Source: an uncultured Flavobacteriaceae bacterium | Lineage (GTDB): Bacteria; Bacteroidota; Bacteroidia; Flavobacteriales; Flavobacteriaceae | DNA: 64,000 nucleotides | Direction: 5' to 3' | Assembly: GCA_938010765.1 (NCBI GenBank) | Contig: CALLVX010000142.1 | Location: 20,174 to 84,173, forward strand | Shown: in pieces, positions 36,805-46,295 of the stretch | Position numbering within the stretch: position 1 is the stretch's first letter | How the letters are laid out: the number at the start of each line of letters is the position of its first letter | Position numbers and translations under genes: made by a program | The notes under the pieces: model-generated | The model's input: the letters and a program-made list of their open reading frames with translations, nothing else | Databases searched by the model: none | What the model was told of the DNA's origin: nothing

Positions 36805-38142
36805 CTATTTCATCCCCTTCATGCCGCTCATCATTTGCATCATTTTTTTACCGCCACCACCTTGCATCATCTTCATCATTTTACCCATTTGGTCGAATTG
36901 TTTCAACAATTGGTTCACTTCCTGAATGGTTCGCCCGCTTCCTTTTGCAATTCGTTTTTTCCTACTTGCATTCAACTTTGCGGGAGTTGAACGCTCTTCG
37001 GGGGTCATTGAGTGAATAATCGCTTCAATATGCTTGAAGGCATCATCATCGATATCGAGTCCTTTTAGGGCTTTACCGGCCCCGGGAATCATTCCCATAA
37101 GGTCTTTGATATTCCCCATTTTTTTTATCTGCTGAATCTGACTTAGAAAATCGTCGAAGCCGAACTTATTTTTGGCAATTTTCTTTTGGATCTTCCGAGC
37201 CTCTTCCTCATCAAATTGTTCTTGTGCACGTTCAACCAAGGAGATAACGTCTCCCATACCCAGAATACGGTCTGCCATTCGAGAGGGATGGAATACATCG
37301 ATCGCCTCCATTTTTTCACCTGTACCAATGAACTTGATAGGCTTATCTACTACCGATTTAATCGAAATAGCCGCTCCTCCCCGTGTGTCCCCATCCAATT
37401 TTGTAAGGATTACTCCATCAAAATTCAAAATATCGTTAAAAGCCTTTGCCGTGTTTACCGCATCCTGCCCTGTCATAGAATCGACCACAAAGAGGGTCTC
37501 CTCTGGTTGAATGGCCTTATGAATGTTCGATATTTCGTTCATCATCTTCTCATCCACGGCTAATCGGCCTGCGGTATCGATAATAACAACGTTATAACCA
37601 TTCGCCTTTGCATGTGCGATTCCTGCTTCCGCAATGGCTACCGGGTCATTATTACCTTTGTCAGAATAGACCTCTACACTTATCTGCCCTCCTACCACAT
37701 GTAACTGATCGATCGCTGCAGGACGATAAACATCACAGGCAACCAATAAAGGGTTTTTGCTTTTCTTCGTCTTTAAAAAGTTGGCAAGCTTTCCCGAAAA
37801 AGTGGTTTTACCCGAGCCTTGCAAACCCGACATTAGGATTACCGATGGTTCGCCAGAAAGGTTTATTCCTTCTGTTTCCCCACCCATGAGTTCGGTAAGT
37901 TCGTCTTTAACGATCTTCACCATCAATTGTCCTGGTTGCAGGGTAGTCAATACATTTTGCCCTAGTGCCTTTTCTTTGACCCTATTGGTAAATTCTTTTG
38001 CTATCTTGAAATTGACATCCGCATCCAAAAGCGCACGGCGCACTTCCTTGGTTGTTTCGGCAACGTTAATTTCAGTTATTTGGCCATGTCCTTTTAGTAC
38101 ATGAAGGGCCTTATCGAGCTTTTCGCTTAAATTATCGAACAT
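36805..38142 (-). CDS. ffh: Signal recognition particle GTPase
   Basis: 445 residues. Binds 4.5S RNA and signal sequences and delivers ribosomes to FtsY. The N domain is followed by the GTPase with P-loop G-L-Q-G-S-G-K-T-T, D-T-A-G-R and T-K-L-D-G-D-T-R-G-G. The Met-rich M domain ends M-M-K-M-M-Q-G-G-G-G-K-K-M-M-Q-M-M. All motifs and the length are normal. Confidence 0.98.
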   Translation of the reverse strand: MFDNLSEKLDKALHVLKGHGQITEINVAETTKEVRRALLDADVNFKIAKEFTNRVKEKALGQNVLTTLQPGQLMVKIVKDELTELMGGETEGINLSGEPSVILMSGLQGSGKTTFSGKLANFLKTKKSKNPLLVACDVYRPAAIDQLHVVGGQISVEVYSDKGNNDPVAIAEAGIAHAKANGYNVVIIDTAGRLAVDEKMMNEISNIHKAIQPEETLFVVDSMTGQDAVNTAKAFNDILNFDGVILTKLDGDTRGGAAISIKSVVDKPIKFIGTGEKMEAIDVFHPSRMADRILGMGDVISLVERAQEQFDEEEARKIQKKIAKNKFGFDDFLSQIQQIKKMGNIKDLMGMIPGAGKALKGLDIDDDAFKHIEAIIHSMTPEERSTPAKLNASRKKRIAKGSGRTIQEVNQLLKQFDQMGKMMKMMQGGGGKKMMQMMSGMKGMK

Positions 38143-38275
38143 CGTCTTACTAAATTTTGAAGAAAAGCAAATTTAAGAATAAGGATGCGAACGAAGGGCG
38201 AATGCGCTTAAAAATATTCAACTCTATAAAGCTTCTTATTTGACCTATTCAGGATTCTGGAATCTAGAATCAAAA

Positions 38276-38303
38276 AAAGCGACTATCAAATGATAGCCGC
38301 TTT
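38276..38303 (-). terminator. Terminator after the repeat-containing lipoprotein gene
   Basis: A 12-bp stem (AAAGCGACTATC with GATAGCCGCTTT, one mismatch) around loop AAAT is followed on the - strand by a T run. It lies 50 bp downstream of the lipoprotein stop and separates that gene from ffh. Confidence 0.8.
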
Positions 38304-38352
38304 CGAATGTGGGGCAAAAAGGTGTGGGGTATATTTTCGATTGCCCCGTTAG

Positions 38353-39723
38353 CTAATCGCAATTTCTTTCAAACACCAAAATTTCCTCACCACGTTTAAT
38401 TTCAAAACGGTCTTCGGCGCATGACATGATCGCCCATTCACCAATATAATTTGCAACCTCGACTGTCAGGTCATTAAAGCTGAGAATCCCCTGATATATA
38501 GACCAGTCTCCTTCATCTACTGCGGTTTCATTGGGGTTACGAACATGAATGTTCATATTGGAAAAATCCCATTTCAAGTACTGCAAAAAGGTGCCTTCAT
38601 TGTTGGCCACTATCCATACGCATTCAGAAAGTTTGCTAGTTATTTGTTCATCGGTACACTGCTTTCCCGCATCACAAGCACTTTCTAAAATGATTCTATC
38701 TCCATCTCCCTTGAACAGTTTTATTTTGTTCTCGTCTATTTCATAAACGTACCAAGTGAGATTAAAATCAATCAAGCTTTCGAATTGTAAGGTCAAGACC
38801 ACACGCCAATCGGTCACCGTTGTTTCCCAAGTTCCCGAAACAGTTCCTCCTGCCGGACCTACAGCGGTAACTGTGCCATTTGTTGAAAACTCTAATTTAA
38901 ATTCTTCATATTGTCCTATTTGTACCGAATAATCACGTCGTAAATCTTTCACCCACCAAGGACATTCGACCAACAGTTTATCAAGACGTTCTTTCGTAAA
39001 ATCATCATCGTTGTAATCATCATCATCGTCTTCATCACAGGCATCTTTGAACCTATTGATCGTATCGGCCAAGGACTCATAGTCGTTAATCGAAATTTCC
39101 GTGCCGTCAAAGGCTTTGAGTTCTATGGGGAAATCGATTCCAACCAAATCTTGTTGTTCCAAACCTGCAAAGAACAGTCGCATTTCACGATCATTGTTCA
39201 CGGTAACACTTCCTGTTTGTTGTGAGTTCACATTAAACGTGAACATGGTTACCGGGTATACAATATCAATGCATTCAATATCATCATCTCCACCACCCTC
39301 AGTGCATTTGGCGGCTAATTCTCGTAACTCTTCAATAGTGTTTAAGGTTGCTTCCTCAAAATCGGCCAATATAACGGTAATCGGAAATATGATATCTAAA
39401 AGATCCGAATCATCCTCAATAGCATCGAAAATTTTTTCTATTAGCTTTAAGTCTTGTTCAGAATTGATCGTAATTTCAACACCTCCGACCTTAACAGTAT
39501 ACGGAAAACGAATATTAAAACAGCTAGAACCATCAACGATGTTATCAAAGGAACCGTCGTTTGACACTGTTTTTTGAATCAACTGCGCCGTTGTTGAATT
39601 AGCAGCAAGACTTGTTTCTTCCTCCACGATTGGATTGTCGTCCGCGTCTGACTGACAAGCGGTAAAAGTGAAAGCTGTAACCAGTAGGCAGGTGTACAAC
39701 AGGGAGTTAAAATACTTTTTCAT
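38353..39723 (-). CDS. Acidic lipoprotein with internal repeats, next to an ECF/FecR/TonB locus
   Basis: 456 residues, lipoprotein signal ending F-T-A-C. Four related units of about 45-60 residues occupy residues ~60-230. Each has a core like F-P-Y-T-V, I-F-P-I-T-V, V-Y-P-V-T-M or D-F-P-I-E-L, then a strand, then an I-N/V-N-x-x-x-D/E-L/M helix. An Asp-rich linker (D-E-D-D-D-D) follows. The second half has two units beginning L-V-E-C-P-W-W-V and L-S-E-C-V-W-I-V, each a lipocalin-like beta segment ending in a paired Cys. No enzyme motif is seen. Divergent from the sigma-factor gene and likely controlled by it. Related lipoproteins often sit at such loci. Confidence 0.8.
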   Translation of the reverse strand: MKKYFNSLLYTCLLVTAFTFTACQSDADDNPIVEEETSLAANSTTAQLIQKTVSNDGSFDNIVDGSSCFNIRFPYTVKVGGVEITINSEQDLKLIEKIFDAIEDDSDLLDIIFPITVILADFEEATLNTIEELRELAAKCTEGGGDDDIECIDIVYPVTMFTFNVNSQQTGSVTVNNDREMRLFFAGLEQQDLVGIDFPIELKAFDGTEISINDYESLADTINRFKDACDEDDDDDYNDDDFTKERLDKLLVECPWWVKDLRRDYSVQIGQYEEFKLEFSTNGTVTAVGPAGGTVSGTWETTVTDWRVVLTLQFESLIDFNLTWYVYEIDENKIKLFKGDGDRIILESACDAGKQCTDEQITSKLSECVWIVANNEGTFLQYLKWDFSNMNIHVRNPNETAVDEGDWSIYQGILSFNDLTVEVANYIGEWAIMSCAEDRFEIKRGEEILVFERNCD

Positions 39724-39940
39724 AATGATTTGGATTTTTCGTTACTTCAATCTTAGAACAATCCATTTAAAAAACACCCTACCCACATTCGTATACTTTT
39801 TTAAAATATCTTTGGACAACTTTGTGTTAATAAACCGATCTTGCTCTTTGTAAACTGAACATTTGCGATGTTCGGCCAGAGTTGGTTTTTTAACACCAAC
39901 AAATGCATATTTTTTTGATTCAACCTTTAAAACCTGCTAA

Positions 39941-40453
39941 TTGGAAGACAATATCCAAGACAATGTTTGTGAAGAATCGGTGTTCGGCACCATTTTCAAA
40001 GCTACATCAAAAACGGTTTTTAACTATATTTATTATAAGTTCGGAAATGAAGAAAAAGCCCATGATGCTGTCCAAGAAGCCTTTGTAAAGCTTTGGGAAA
40101 ATTGTAGCAAGGTAAGCCCTCAAAAGGCAAAGTCGTTCGTTTATACCGTTGCAAACAATACGTACCTTAATGTAATCAAGGCCGAAAAGGTTCGTTTGAA
40201 GTACGCCGACAAACGCTTAAAAACTACCAACGAGTCTCCCGAATATATTATGGAGGAGAATGAATTCAAAGAAAAACTCGATAGGGCACTCGCTGATTTA
40301 CCAGAAAACCAACGAATTACCTTTCTATTGAATCGTATCGATGGAAAAAAGTATGCTGAAATTGCGGAAATGGAAGGTGTAGGTGTCAAAGCAATTGAAA
40401 AAAGGATGCATCTGGCACTCAAAACACTGCGGAAAAAGATTGATGGCATCTAA
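39941..40453 (+). CDS. ECF-type RNA polymerase sigma factor
   Basis: 170 residues. Region 2 is readable at about 20-75 (V-F-N-Y-I-Y-Y-K-F-G, D-A-V-Q-E-A-F-V-K-L-W-E), and region 4 at about 115-165 (L-P-E-N-Q-R-I-T-F-L-L-N-R-I, Y-A-E-I-A-E-M, V-K-A-I-E-K-R-M-H-L-A-L). The only start that gives a full region 2 is TTG 39941, directly after a TAA. No in-frame ATG occurs before residue 90. It is followed by fecR and a TonB receptor, the standard order of FecI-like systems. Confidence 0.93.
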   Translation: MEDNIQDNVCEESVFGTIFKATSKTVFNYIYYKFGNEEKAHDAVQEAFVKLWENCSKVSPQKAKSFVYTVANNTYLNVIKAEKVRLKYADKRLKTTNESPEYIMEENEFKEKLDRALADLPENQRITFLLNRIDGKKYAEIAEMEGVGVKAIEKRMHLALKTLRKKIDGI

Positions 40454-40588
40454 AAAAGTGTAAGTTTTCGGGTTAAACGTTCACGGTTTATCGATAAACA
40501 ACCCAAAATGTTGAATTAAGAACCTGTGCCCCTTAAAAAGTAGGGTTTTTTACTAACTAGTTGTTATAATAGGACAAAGCTGCAGATT

Positions 40589-41500
40589 ATGCAAGAGAAT
40601 CATTTAGCAAAATGGCTCAATAACGAGCTAACGGAGGCAGAGCTGGCGGAGTTTAAAAAGTCCGAAGCGTATGCTACTTACGAGCGTATACGCCTACTAT
40701 CGGATACGTTGGAAGCACCCGATTTTAATGTGGAGCAGGCGCTGAACGCCGTTCAAAATAAGCGTGCCCTGCAAAGTACCAAGGTGGTACAATTGCATCC
40801 GTTCAAGAAATTCTTGCGGGTGGCGGCAGCCATCGCAGTGTTAATAACGGCTTCTTACTTTTATTTGAACACCCTTGGTAAAAACATTGCCACGGAGTAT
40901 GCCGAGAACAAAGAAATTGTACTCCCTGATAATTCTGAAATCTTTTTGAACGCCGATTCCGAAATCTCCTATGACGAAAAGAATTGGGATAGTAAACGAA
41001 ACATTTCATTACAGGGTGAAGCTTTTTTTAAAGTGGCCAAAGGAAACCGTTTTACCGTTGAGACCGAGGCCGGTATCGTAACGGTTTTAGGTACCCAATT
41101 TAACGTAGAAGGGCGAAAAGACTTTTTTGAAGTTACCTGCTATGAAGGTTTGGTCAGTGTACTTTTTAACGGCGACGAAACCAAATTGCCGGCAGGCAAT
41201 TCGTTAATGGCCATCAACGGAGAATTGGTAGAGGCAATGACTCCCACCACCGAAGCGCCATCCTGGATCAATAAAGAAAGTACATTTAAGAGTATTCCCC
41301 TTCGTTATGTCTTGGATGAGTTTCAAAGACAGCACAATATCGCTGTTAGTACCGAAAACGTGGACCTTGATCAATTATATACAGGTACCTTTAGTAATAC
41401 CAATGCCGACTTGGCAATGAAGAGCATTAGTGTCCCTTCCCGAATAAAGTTTAAATTTGAGGGGAATAAAGTGCTATTCTATGCTGAGAATACCCCATAG
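40589..41500 (+). CDS. FecR-family anti-sigma factor
   Basis: 303 residues. A short cytoplasmic N-terminus (about 1-80) presumably binds the sigma factor. One transmembrane helix lies at about 85-103 (V-A-A-A-I-A-V-L-I-T-A-S). The FecR domain (L-P-D-N-S-E-I-F-L-N-A-D-S-E-I, then G-E-A-F-F-K-V and V-L-G-T-Q-F-N-V) is followed by a C-terminal DUF4974-like STN-binding segment. It would transmit the state of the TonB receptor to the sigma factor. It overlaps the start of the receptor gene by 20 bp. Confidence 0.95.
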   Translation: MQENHLAKWLNNELTEAELAEFKKSEAYATYERIRLLSDTLEAPDFNVEQALNAVQNKRALQSTKVVQLHPFKKFLRVAAAIAVLITASYFYLNTLGKNIATEYAENKEIVLPDNSEIFLNADSEISYDEKNWDSKRNISLQGEAFFKVAKGNRFTVETEAGIVTVLGTQFNVEGRKDFFEVTCYEGLVSVLFNGDETKLPAGNSLMAINGELVEAMTPTTEAPSWINKESTFKSIPLRYVLDEFQRQHNIAVSTENVDLDQLYTGTFSNTNADLAMKSISVPSRIKFKFEGNKVLFYAENTP

Positions 41501-44006
41501 GTCTTTTCTGATCTTTTCTTGTGTTTTGCTTTTCTTGACCGTGTTTTCAACTCGGGCACAGGAAGTACAGGCCCGCACTTTTCTAAGTAATTACCTTCAA
41601 AAGCTTGAAACGGACTATGCCGTAAAATTCTCGTATGTAGACGCCGATATCAGTGCGGTAGAAATAACCGTTCCTAAAAGCACGGTTCTGCAAGAAATTC
41701 TCAGCGCCATCGAAGTACAGGCACAGTTATCTATTCAAAAACTGGATGATCGTTACTACACCCTTACCAAAAATAAGCTAATCAATATCTGCGCCCTAGT
41801 TTTCGATAATTTTGAAGAAAACACCCTACCGGGTGCCACAGTAGAAGCCTTGAATACAGATCTTGCCATGGTTACTAATAGTGAGGGATACTTTTCTTTT
41901 CAAGAAATCCCTAGGGATGCTGTTCTTCAAATAAAATATGTGGGTTATAAAACCCTCTTCGTAAAGGCAGAGGAACTGGTGCGCAACAGCCCTTGTAAGA
42001 CCCTATTATTAGCCTCTTTTTACCAACCATTGGAAGAAGTGGTTGTCTACAAATTCTTAACCACCGGTCTTATAAAGCAGACCGATGCCAGTATTTTGTT
42101 GAACACTGCCGAATTCGGCATTCTTCCTGGAAGTATCGAACCAGATGTTTTACAAAGCATCCAGGCTTTGCCAGGTGTCAAAAGTATTGATGAAACTGTA
42201 TCTGACATTAATATTCGTGGTGGTAGCAACGACCAAAATCTATTGCTTTGGGATGGCATTAAAATGTACCAGTCGGGCCATTTTTTCGGATTAATTTCGA
42301 CGTTCAACCCTTACCTTACCGAGGATGTACTTTTAATAAAGAACGGGGCGAGCGCCGCCTATGGGGACGGGGTGAGCGGTATAATCGATATGCGTACAAC
42401 AGATGACCTTAAAGAGACCTTCTTTGGTGGTGCTGGGTTTAACCTTATTAGTGGTGATGTATATACTCAGGTACCCTTAAGCGATAAAATGGCTTTACAA
42501 CTCTCGGGGCGCCGTTCCACGACCGATCTTATAGACACCCCTACCTATACCAAATTTTCAAAAAGAGCATTCCAAGATAGTCAGGTAATAGAGCAAGAAG
42601 CCGATTTCTATTTCTATGATTTCTCGGGAAAACTCCTTTATGATATCAATCAAAAACATCGTTTACGATTCAGCTATATTAATATTGCCAATCAGCTAAA
42701 TTATTCGGAAATAAACTCGGAAACAAATGAAACCACAAATGGCAAACTAGATCAAAAGAACGGCTCTTTTGGTGGCAAACTAAGCAGTGAATGGAGCAAG
42801 AAATTTACCAGTCAGGCGAGCATTTACCACACGCGCTATATCTTGGATGCCCGAAACACCTTTCCTGACCCCCAGCAGCAATTGATACAGGTCAACAAGG
42901 TCAAAGAAACAGGTATCAAACTAAATACCAAGTTAACCTTAGCAGAACACTTCTCCTGGCTTAATGGGTATCAACTCACCGAAACGGGAATCACCAACCA
43001 AGCCTTTGTTACCCAACCTCCTTTTGAAAACGATGTAAAACGAATCATGAGATCACATGCGATCTTTTCCGAAATCAGCTACCAATCTTCAGACCGAAAA
43101 CTTTTTACCCGTGCCGGACTACGCTTTAACTATTTTCAAAACCCTGAACAATTTCAAAAACGTATTTTAGAACCTAGGCTCACTGTCAACTATACATTGG
43201 CGAAGGGTTTAAAGGCCATTGCGCAAGGAGAATTCAAAAGCCAGACCACTAACCAGGTAATCGACTTGGAGCAGAATTTTCTGGGAGTCGAAAAACGAAG
43301 GTGGATTATTGCAGATGGCGAAAACCTCCCCATTACCAGAAGCAAACAAGGCGCCCTGGGAATCAACTATGATCAAAAACAGCTATACATTGGCCTAGAA
43401 GCTTTCTTTAAAGAGGTAAAAGGGGTGAGTACAGCAACCCAAGGGTTCCAAAATCAAAACCAATTCAGTGGCGAAATCGGGCAATACGATGTAAAGGGGA
43501 TTGAGTTTCTAGTAAACAAAAAAACCGACGATTATAGTATATGGGGAAGTTACACCTATAATTTCAACAACTATTATTTCCCGACGGTCGTCCCGCCAGA
43601 ATTTCCGAATAATCTTGATGTACGTCATACGGTGACTCTTGCGGGGACCTATACTCGCGGAAACTTAAAACTCAGCCTCGGTTTAAACCACCGCACAGGC
43701 AAACCTTTCACCGAGCCTTTGGCGGAAGACCCCATTGACAACTCAGTATTTCCTAGTCGTATCGTATTCTCTGATGCCAATAGCAGCAGACTCCCTGACT
43801 ATCTAAGGGCCGATTTTTCGGTAGTGTACGATTTTGAACTAATGTCGGGAATCGATACTTCGGTAGGCGCTTCGGTCCTTAATTTTACCGACCGAAAAAA
43901 TGTTTTCAATACCTACTACCGCCTTACCCCTGAAAACGAAATTGAAAAGGTTGAGAGTATTTCGCTTGGACTTACCCCTAATTTTAGTTTTAGGGTGCGT
44001 TTTTGA
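41481..44006 (+). CDS. TonB-dependent outer-membrane receptor with STN domain
   Basis: About 841 residues from ATG 41481, which begins a proper signal peptide ending T-R-A-Q. The frame itself opens at TTG 41457. Order: STN signalling domain (about 30-85, L-Q-E-I-L-S-A-I), carboxypeptidase-regulatory-like domain (about 95-170, G-A-T-V-E-A-L-N to Y-V-G-Y-K-T), plug (about 190-300, I-N-I-R-G-G-S-N-D-Q-N-L-L-L-W-D-G), then a 22-strand-type barrel ending F-R-V-R-F. It receives a signal through STN-FecR and imports a ligand across the outer membrane. No SusD gene follows, which argues against a polysaccharide locus and fits a siderophore or small-protein ligand. Confidence 0.93.
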   Translation: MLRIPHRSFLIFSCVLLFLTVFSTRAQEVQARTFLSNYLQKLETDYAVKFSYVDADISAVEITVPKSTVLQEILSAIEVQAQLSIQKLDDRYYTLTKNKLINICALVFDNFEENTLPGATVEALNTDLAMVTNSEGYFSFQEIPRDAVLQIKYVGYKTLFVKAEELVRNSPCKTLLLASFYQPLEEVVVYKFLTTGLIKQTDASILLNTAEFGILPGSIEPDVLQSIQALPGVKSIDETVSDINIRGGSNDQNLLLWDGIKMYQSGHFFGLISTFNPYLTEDVLLIKNGASAAYGDGVSGIIDMRTTDDLKETFFGGAGFNLISGDVYTQVPLSDKMALQLSGRRSTTDLIDTPTYTKFSKRAFQDSQVIEQEADFYFYDFSGKLLYDINQKHRLRFSYINIANQLNYSEINSETNETTNGKLDQKNGSFGGKLSSEWSKKFTSQASIYHTRYILDARNTFPDPQQQLIQVNKVKETGIKLNTKLTLAEHFSWLNGYQLTETGITNQAFVTQPPFENDVKRIMRSHAIFSEISYQSSDRKLFTRAGLRFNYFQNPEQFQKRILEPRLTVNYTLAKGLKAIAQGEFKSQTTNQVIDLEQNFLGVEKRRWIIADGENLPITRSKQGALGINYDQKQLYIGLEAFFKEVKGVSTATQGFQNQNQFSGEIGQYDVKGIEFLVNKKTDDYSIWGSYTYNFNNYYFPTVVPPEFPNNLDVRHTVTLAGTYTRGNLKLSLGLNHRTGKPFTEPLAEDPIDNSVFPSRIVFSDANSSRLPDYLRADFSVVYDFELMSGIDTSVGASVLNFTDRKNVFNTYYRLTPENEIEKVESISLGLTPNFSFRVRF

Positions 44007-44033
44007 CCTAGGTTTCAAATAGAAGGGTCTAGG

Positions 44034-45419
44034 CTAACTTTTTCCGTGTACTTCAAATTTATCTTCCAATGCATTTACTACAACATCTAAGCAGATACTG
44101 TTTGAGCCTTGGAGTAAAATAATATCCTTGCTTTTTACTTCTTTCATCAGAAAATTAGCTGCCATATTCGAATTTTCGAAATGATTCCAAGATTCAATTC
44201 TACTTTCTTTCCCAATGAATTTAGCAAACTTCCCCACTGTTAATAAAACATCAATTTTACCTTTTAATTCAGAAATAACTTTTCCTATATGGGAATGGGC
44301 TTCTTGGCTATGGGAACCCAACTCTAGCATCTCACCAATAACAGCAACCGTCCTCTTACCTCTTTGGGTAAGCTCAGAAATCGTATAAAGCGAAGCTTTG
44401 ATCGAGTCAGGTGCGGCATTGTAAGTACTATCTAATAATAAAGCCCCATTCTTAAGAAACGACACTACCCCCCTTTTTTCGGGCGTTTTAAAAGTGCTGA
44501 TTTGCCTTGCTACATCCTCTTGATCAATACCCATTTCTAGTGCAATTGCATATCCAATTGCCGCATTAAAGACGTGGTGCCTACCAACACAATTCGGCAT
44601 TGCAATCCGTAGCCCGTTCAATCTAAAACTTGGGCTTGCTTTTGCGTTCAACTGAATATCGCTAATTTTGATATCCGCATCGTTGCTTTCACCGAAAGAA
44701 ATTGTTTTACAGTTCGCAAATTCTTTCACGTACTCATAGAAATCATCATCCTTATTGAGGATGGCAACTCCTTCATAATCCATTCCTTCAAAAATTTCGG
44801 CCTTTGCCCTTGCTATGTTTTTCCTTGTTTTAAGCGTTTCGATATGAGACATTCCAATATTTGTAATAGCAGCAAATTGCGGACGCGCTATTTTGGATAA
44901 ATAATTGATTTGATTGTTGTCTCTCATTCCAAACTCTACAACAGAACATTCATCCTCCGTTTCCAAACGTAATAATTCTATAGGGACACCTAATTGGTTA
45001 TTATAGTTTTTTCGACTTTTATGTGTTTTATACTTTGCTTCCAAAATATGTGCAACAAGTTCTTTAGTAGTTGTTTTTCCAACACTTCCGGTAATGGCTA
45101 CTACCGGTATATTTAATCTACACCTCCATATTCGTGCTAAATTACCCAAAGCGTCTTCGGTTGAAGGCACAATAATTTGCGGGATTTTGATACCGCTTAC
45201 CTCTTTTTCTACGATTGCGGCAACTGCTCCCATTTTTTCAGCCTCGAGCACAAAGTCATGACCATCGGCTCTTTCTCCCTTCAAGGCAACAAACAATGTT
45301 TGTTTCACCACTTCTTGGGATCTTTGGGTTACATGAAATACATATGCAAATGGAGAAATCTCCCGATTTGACATTCCTCCTACTGCGACTACGGCTTCAA
45401 ATAATGGTATTGTTATCAT
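44034..45419 (-). CDS. murF: UDP-MurNAc-tripeptide:D-Ala-D-Ala ligase
   Basis: 461 residues. Adds D-Ala-D-Ala to the peptidoglycan precursor in the cytoplasm. The Mur-ligase P-loop reads I-T-G-S-V-G-K-T-T-T-K-E. It is followed by N-Y-N-N-Q-L-G-V-P, E-F-G-M-R, and the C-terminal domain D-S-T-Y-N-A-A-P-D-S and V-I-G-E-M-L-E-L-G. The order of domains and length fit MurF. It faces the TonB receptor gene tail to tail with 27 bp between. It stands apart from other mur genes, so a second MurF elsewhere is possible. Confidence 0.9.
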   Translation of the reverse strand: MITIPLFEAVVAVGGMSNREISPFAYVFHVTQRSQEVVKQTLFVALKGERADGHDFVLEAEKMGAVAAIVEKEVSGIKIPQIIVPSTEDALGNLARIWRCRLNIPVVAITGSVGKTTTKELVAHILEAKYKTHKSRKNYNNQLGVPIELLRLETEDECSVVEFGMRDNNQINYLSKIARPQFAAITNIGMSHIETLKTRKNIARAKAEIFEGMDYEGVAILNKDDDFYEYVKEFANCKTISFGESNDADIKISDIQLNAKASPSFRLNGLRIAMPNCVGRHHVFNAAIGYAIALEMGIDQEDVARQISTFKTPEKRGVVSFLKNGALLLDSTYNAAPDSIKASLYTISELTQRGKRTVAVIGEMLELGSHSQEAHSHIGKVISELKGKIDVLLTVGKFAKFIGKESRIESWNHFENSNMAANFLMKEVKSKDIILLQGSNSICLDVVVNALEDKFEVHGKS

Positions 45420-45638
45420 ATTTCTATTTTATACTATCCTTTATGCTTTCATGACCAAAATAGGTAATGTCACGGGCTGCGAAAAGTGCAAAGTAATAAG
45501 TGGTAAAATGCGTTTGATAAGAGTCTAAAAGCGGGTCTTTTTCGAAAAAAAAGTTACTCAACTAGAAACAATAGGTAAGAAATGCAAATAGAAAATAAAA
45601 TGTGCTTGGCCGTGTAACTAAGCAGCTTAAAATAACCC

Positions 45639-46241
45639 TTAAGGTTTTTCGATATACTCAGGGCAATCGATTCGAATATCGGCCGGGCGTAATTCTTTTT
45701 TTAAGAGGTTGCAATAATCCGATTTGTTCTTTTTGTCATGAAACTTGCAACCATAGCAGGTGCGTTGTACGTTAAGTATACCGGCTCTGTTCAATTGATA
45801 AATAAATCGGCTCAGTGTTCCGAAAAGGTTTTGCAACTCTTGAGGGTCTATTAGAAATTGTTCTCGCATTGGATCGGCAAAGTTCTCGGTCAGTTTCACA
45901 ATTTCCTTTCCCGAATCAGATAGAAAAACGGTATAACTACGACTATCGGTACCCGAAAAATCTTTTTGTACAAGCCCCTTTTTAAGCAACACGCGAACCA
46001 CATCGCTTATGGTGGGCTTGGTCACATTGAACTCCTTGGCCAAATGGCTCACATTACAAACCTCCTGTTTATGGTAGGCAATGAAAATTAACAATTGAAT
46101 CTGAATAGGACTCAATCCCAACTGCTTCGCCTTGTCCCACAGCAATACTTTAAAAGCTTCCGAAACGCGTTCGAGCCCGGCTATAATTTTGCCCGAAAGA
46201 TCTTCGTTTTGTCTGCTAGGGTCAAAAATTGATGTATCCAT
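45639..46241 (-). CDS. MarR-family regulator with a C-terminal Cys cluster
   Basis: 200 residues. The MarR winged HTH spans about 40-110 (S-P-I-Q-I-Q-L-L-I-F-I, then A-K-E-F-N-V-T-K-P-T-I-S-D-V-V-R-V-L, then the wing K-D-F-S-G-T-D-S-R-S-Y). After the dimer helices comes an extra tail with four Cys (C-Y-G-C, Y-C-N and D-C-P) spaced like a small metal- or redox-binding site. It is the last gene of a leftward cluster. A candidate operator lies 37-49 bp upstream of its ATG, so it is probably autoregulated. Confidence 0.92.
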   Translation of the reverse strand: MDTSIFDPSRQNEDLSGKIIAGLERVSEAFKVLLWDKAKQLGLSPIQIQLLIFIAYHKQEVCNVSHLAKEFNVTKPTISDVVRVLLKKGLVQKDFSGTDSRSYTVFLSDSGKEIVKLTENFADPMREQFLIDPQELQNLFGTLSRFIYQLNRAGILNVQRTCYGCKFHDKKNKSDYCNLLKKELRPADIRIDCPEYIEKP

Positions 46242-46277
46242 ATAAAAGCCTGCCGAAATTAGCTTCGACAGGCAAAG

Positions 46278-46290
46278 TTAGGTATCCTAC
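46278..46290. promoter_or_regulatory. Candidate MarR operator, site 3
   Basis: TTAGGTATCCTAC, preceded by AG. Imperfect palindrome in the gap between the DUF2024 and MarR genes, matching sites 1 and 2 at all but the middle and last positions. Confidence 0.65.
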
Positions 46291-46295
46291 TTAAA

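Noticed and set aside
44007..44033. Terminator between the TonB receptor and murF
   Set aside because: Only a 5-bp CCTAG/CTAGG pairing is visible and there is no T run. Too weak to call.
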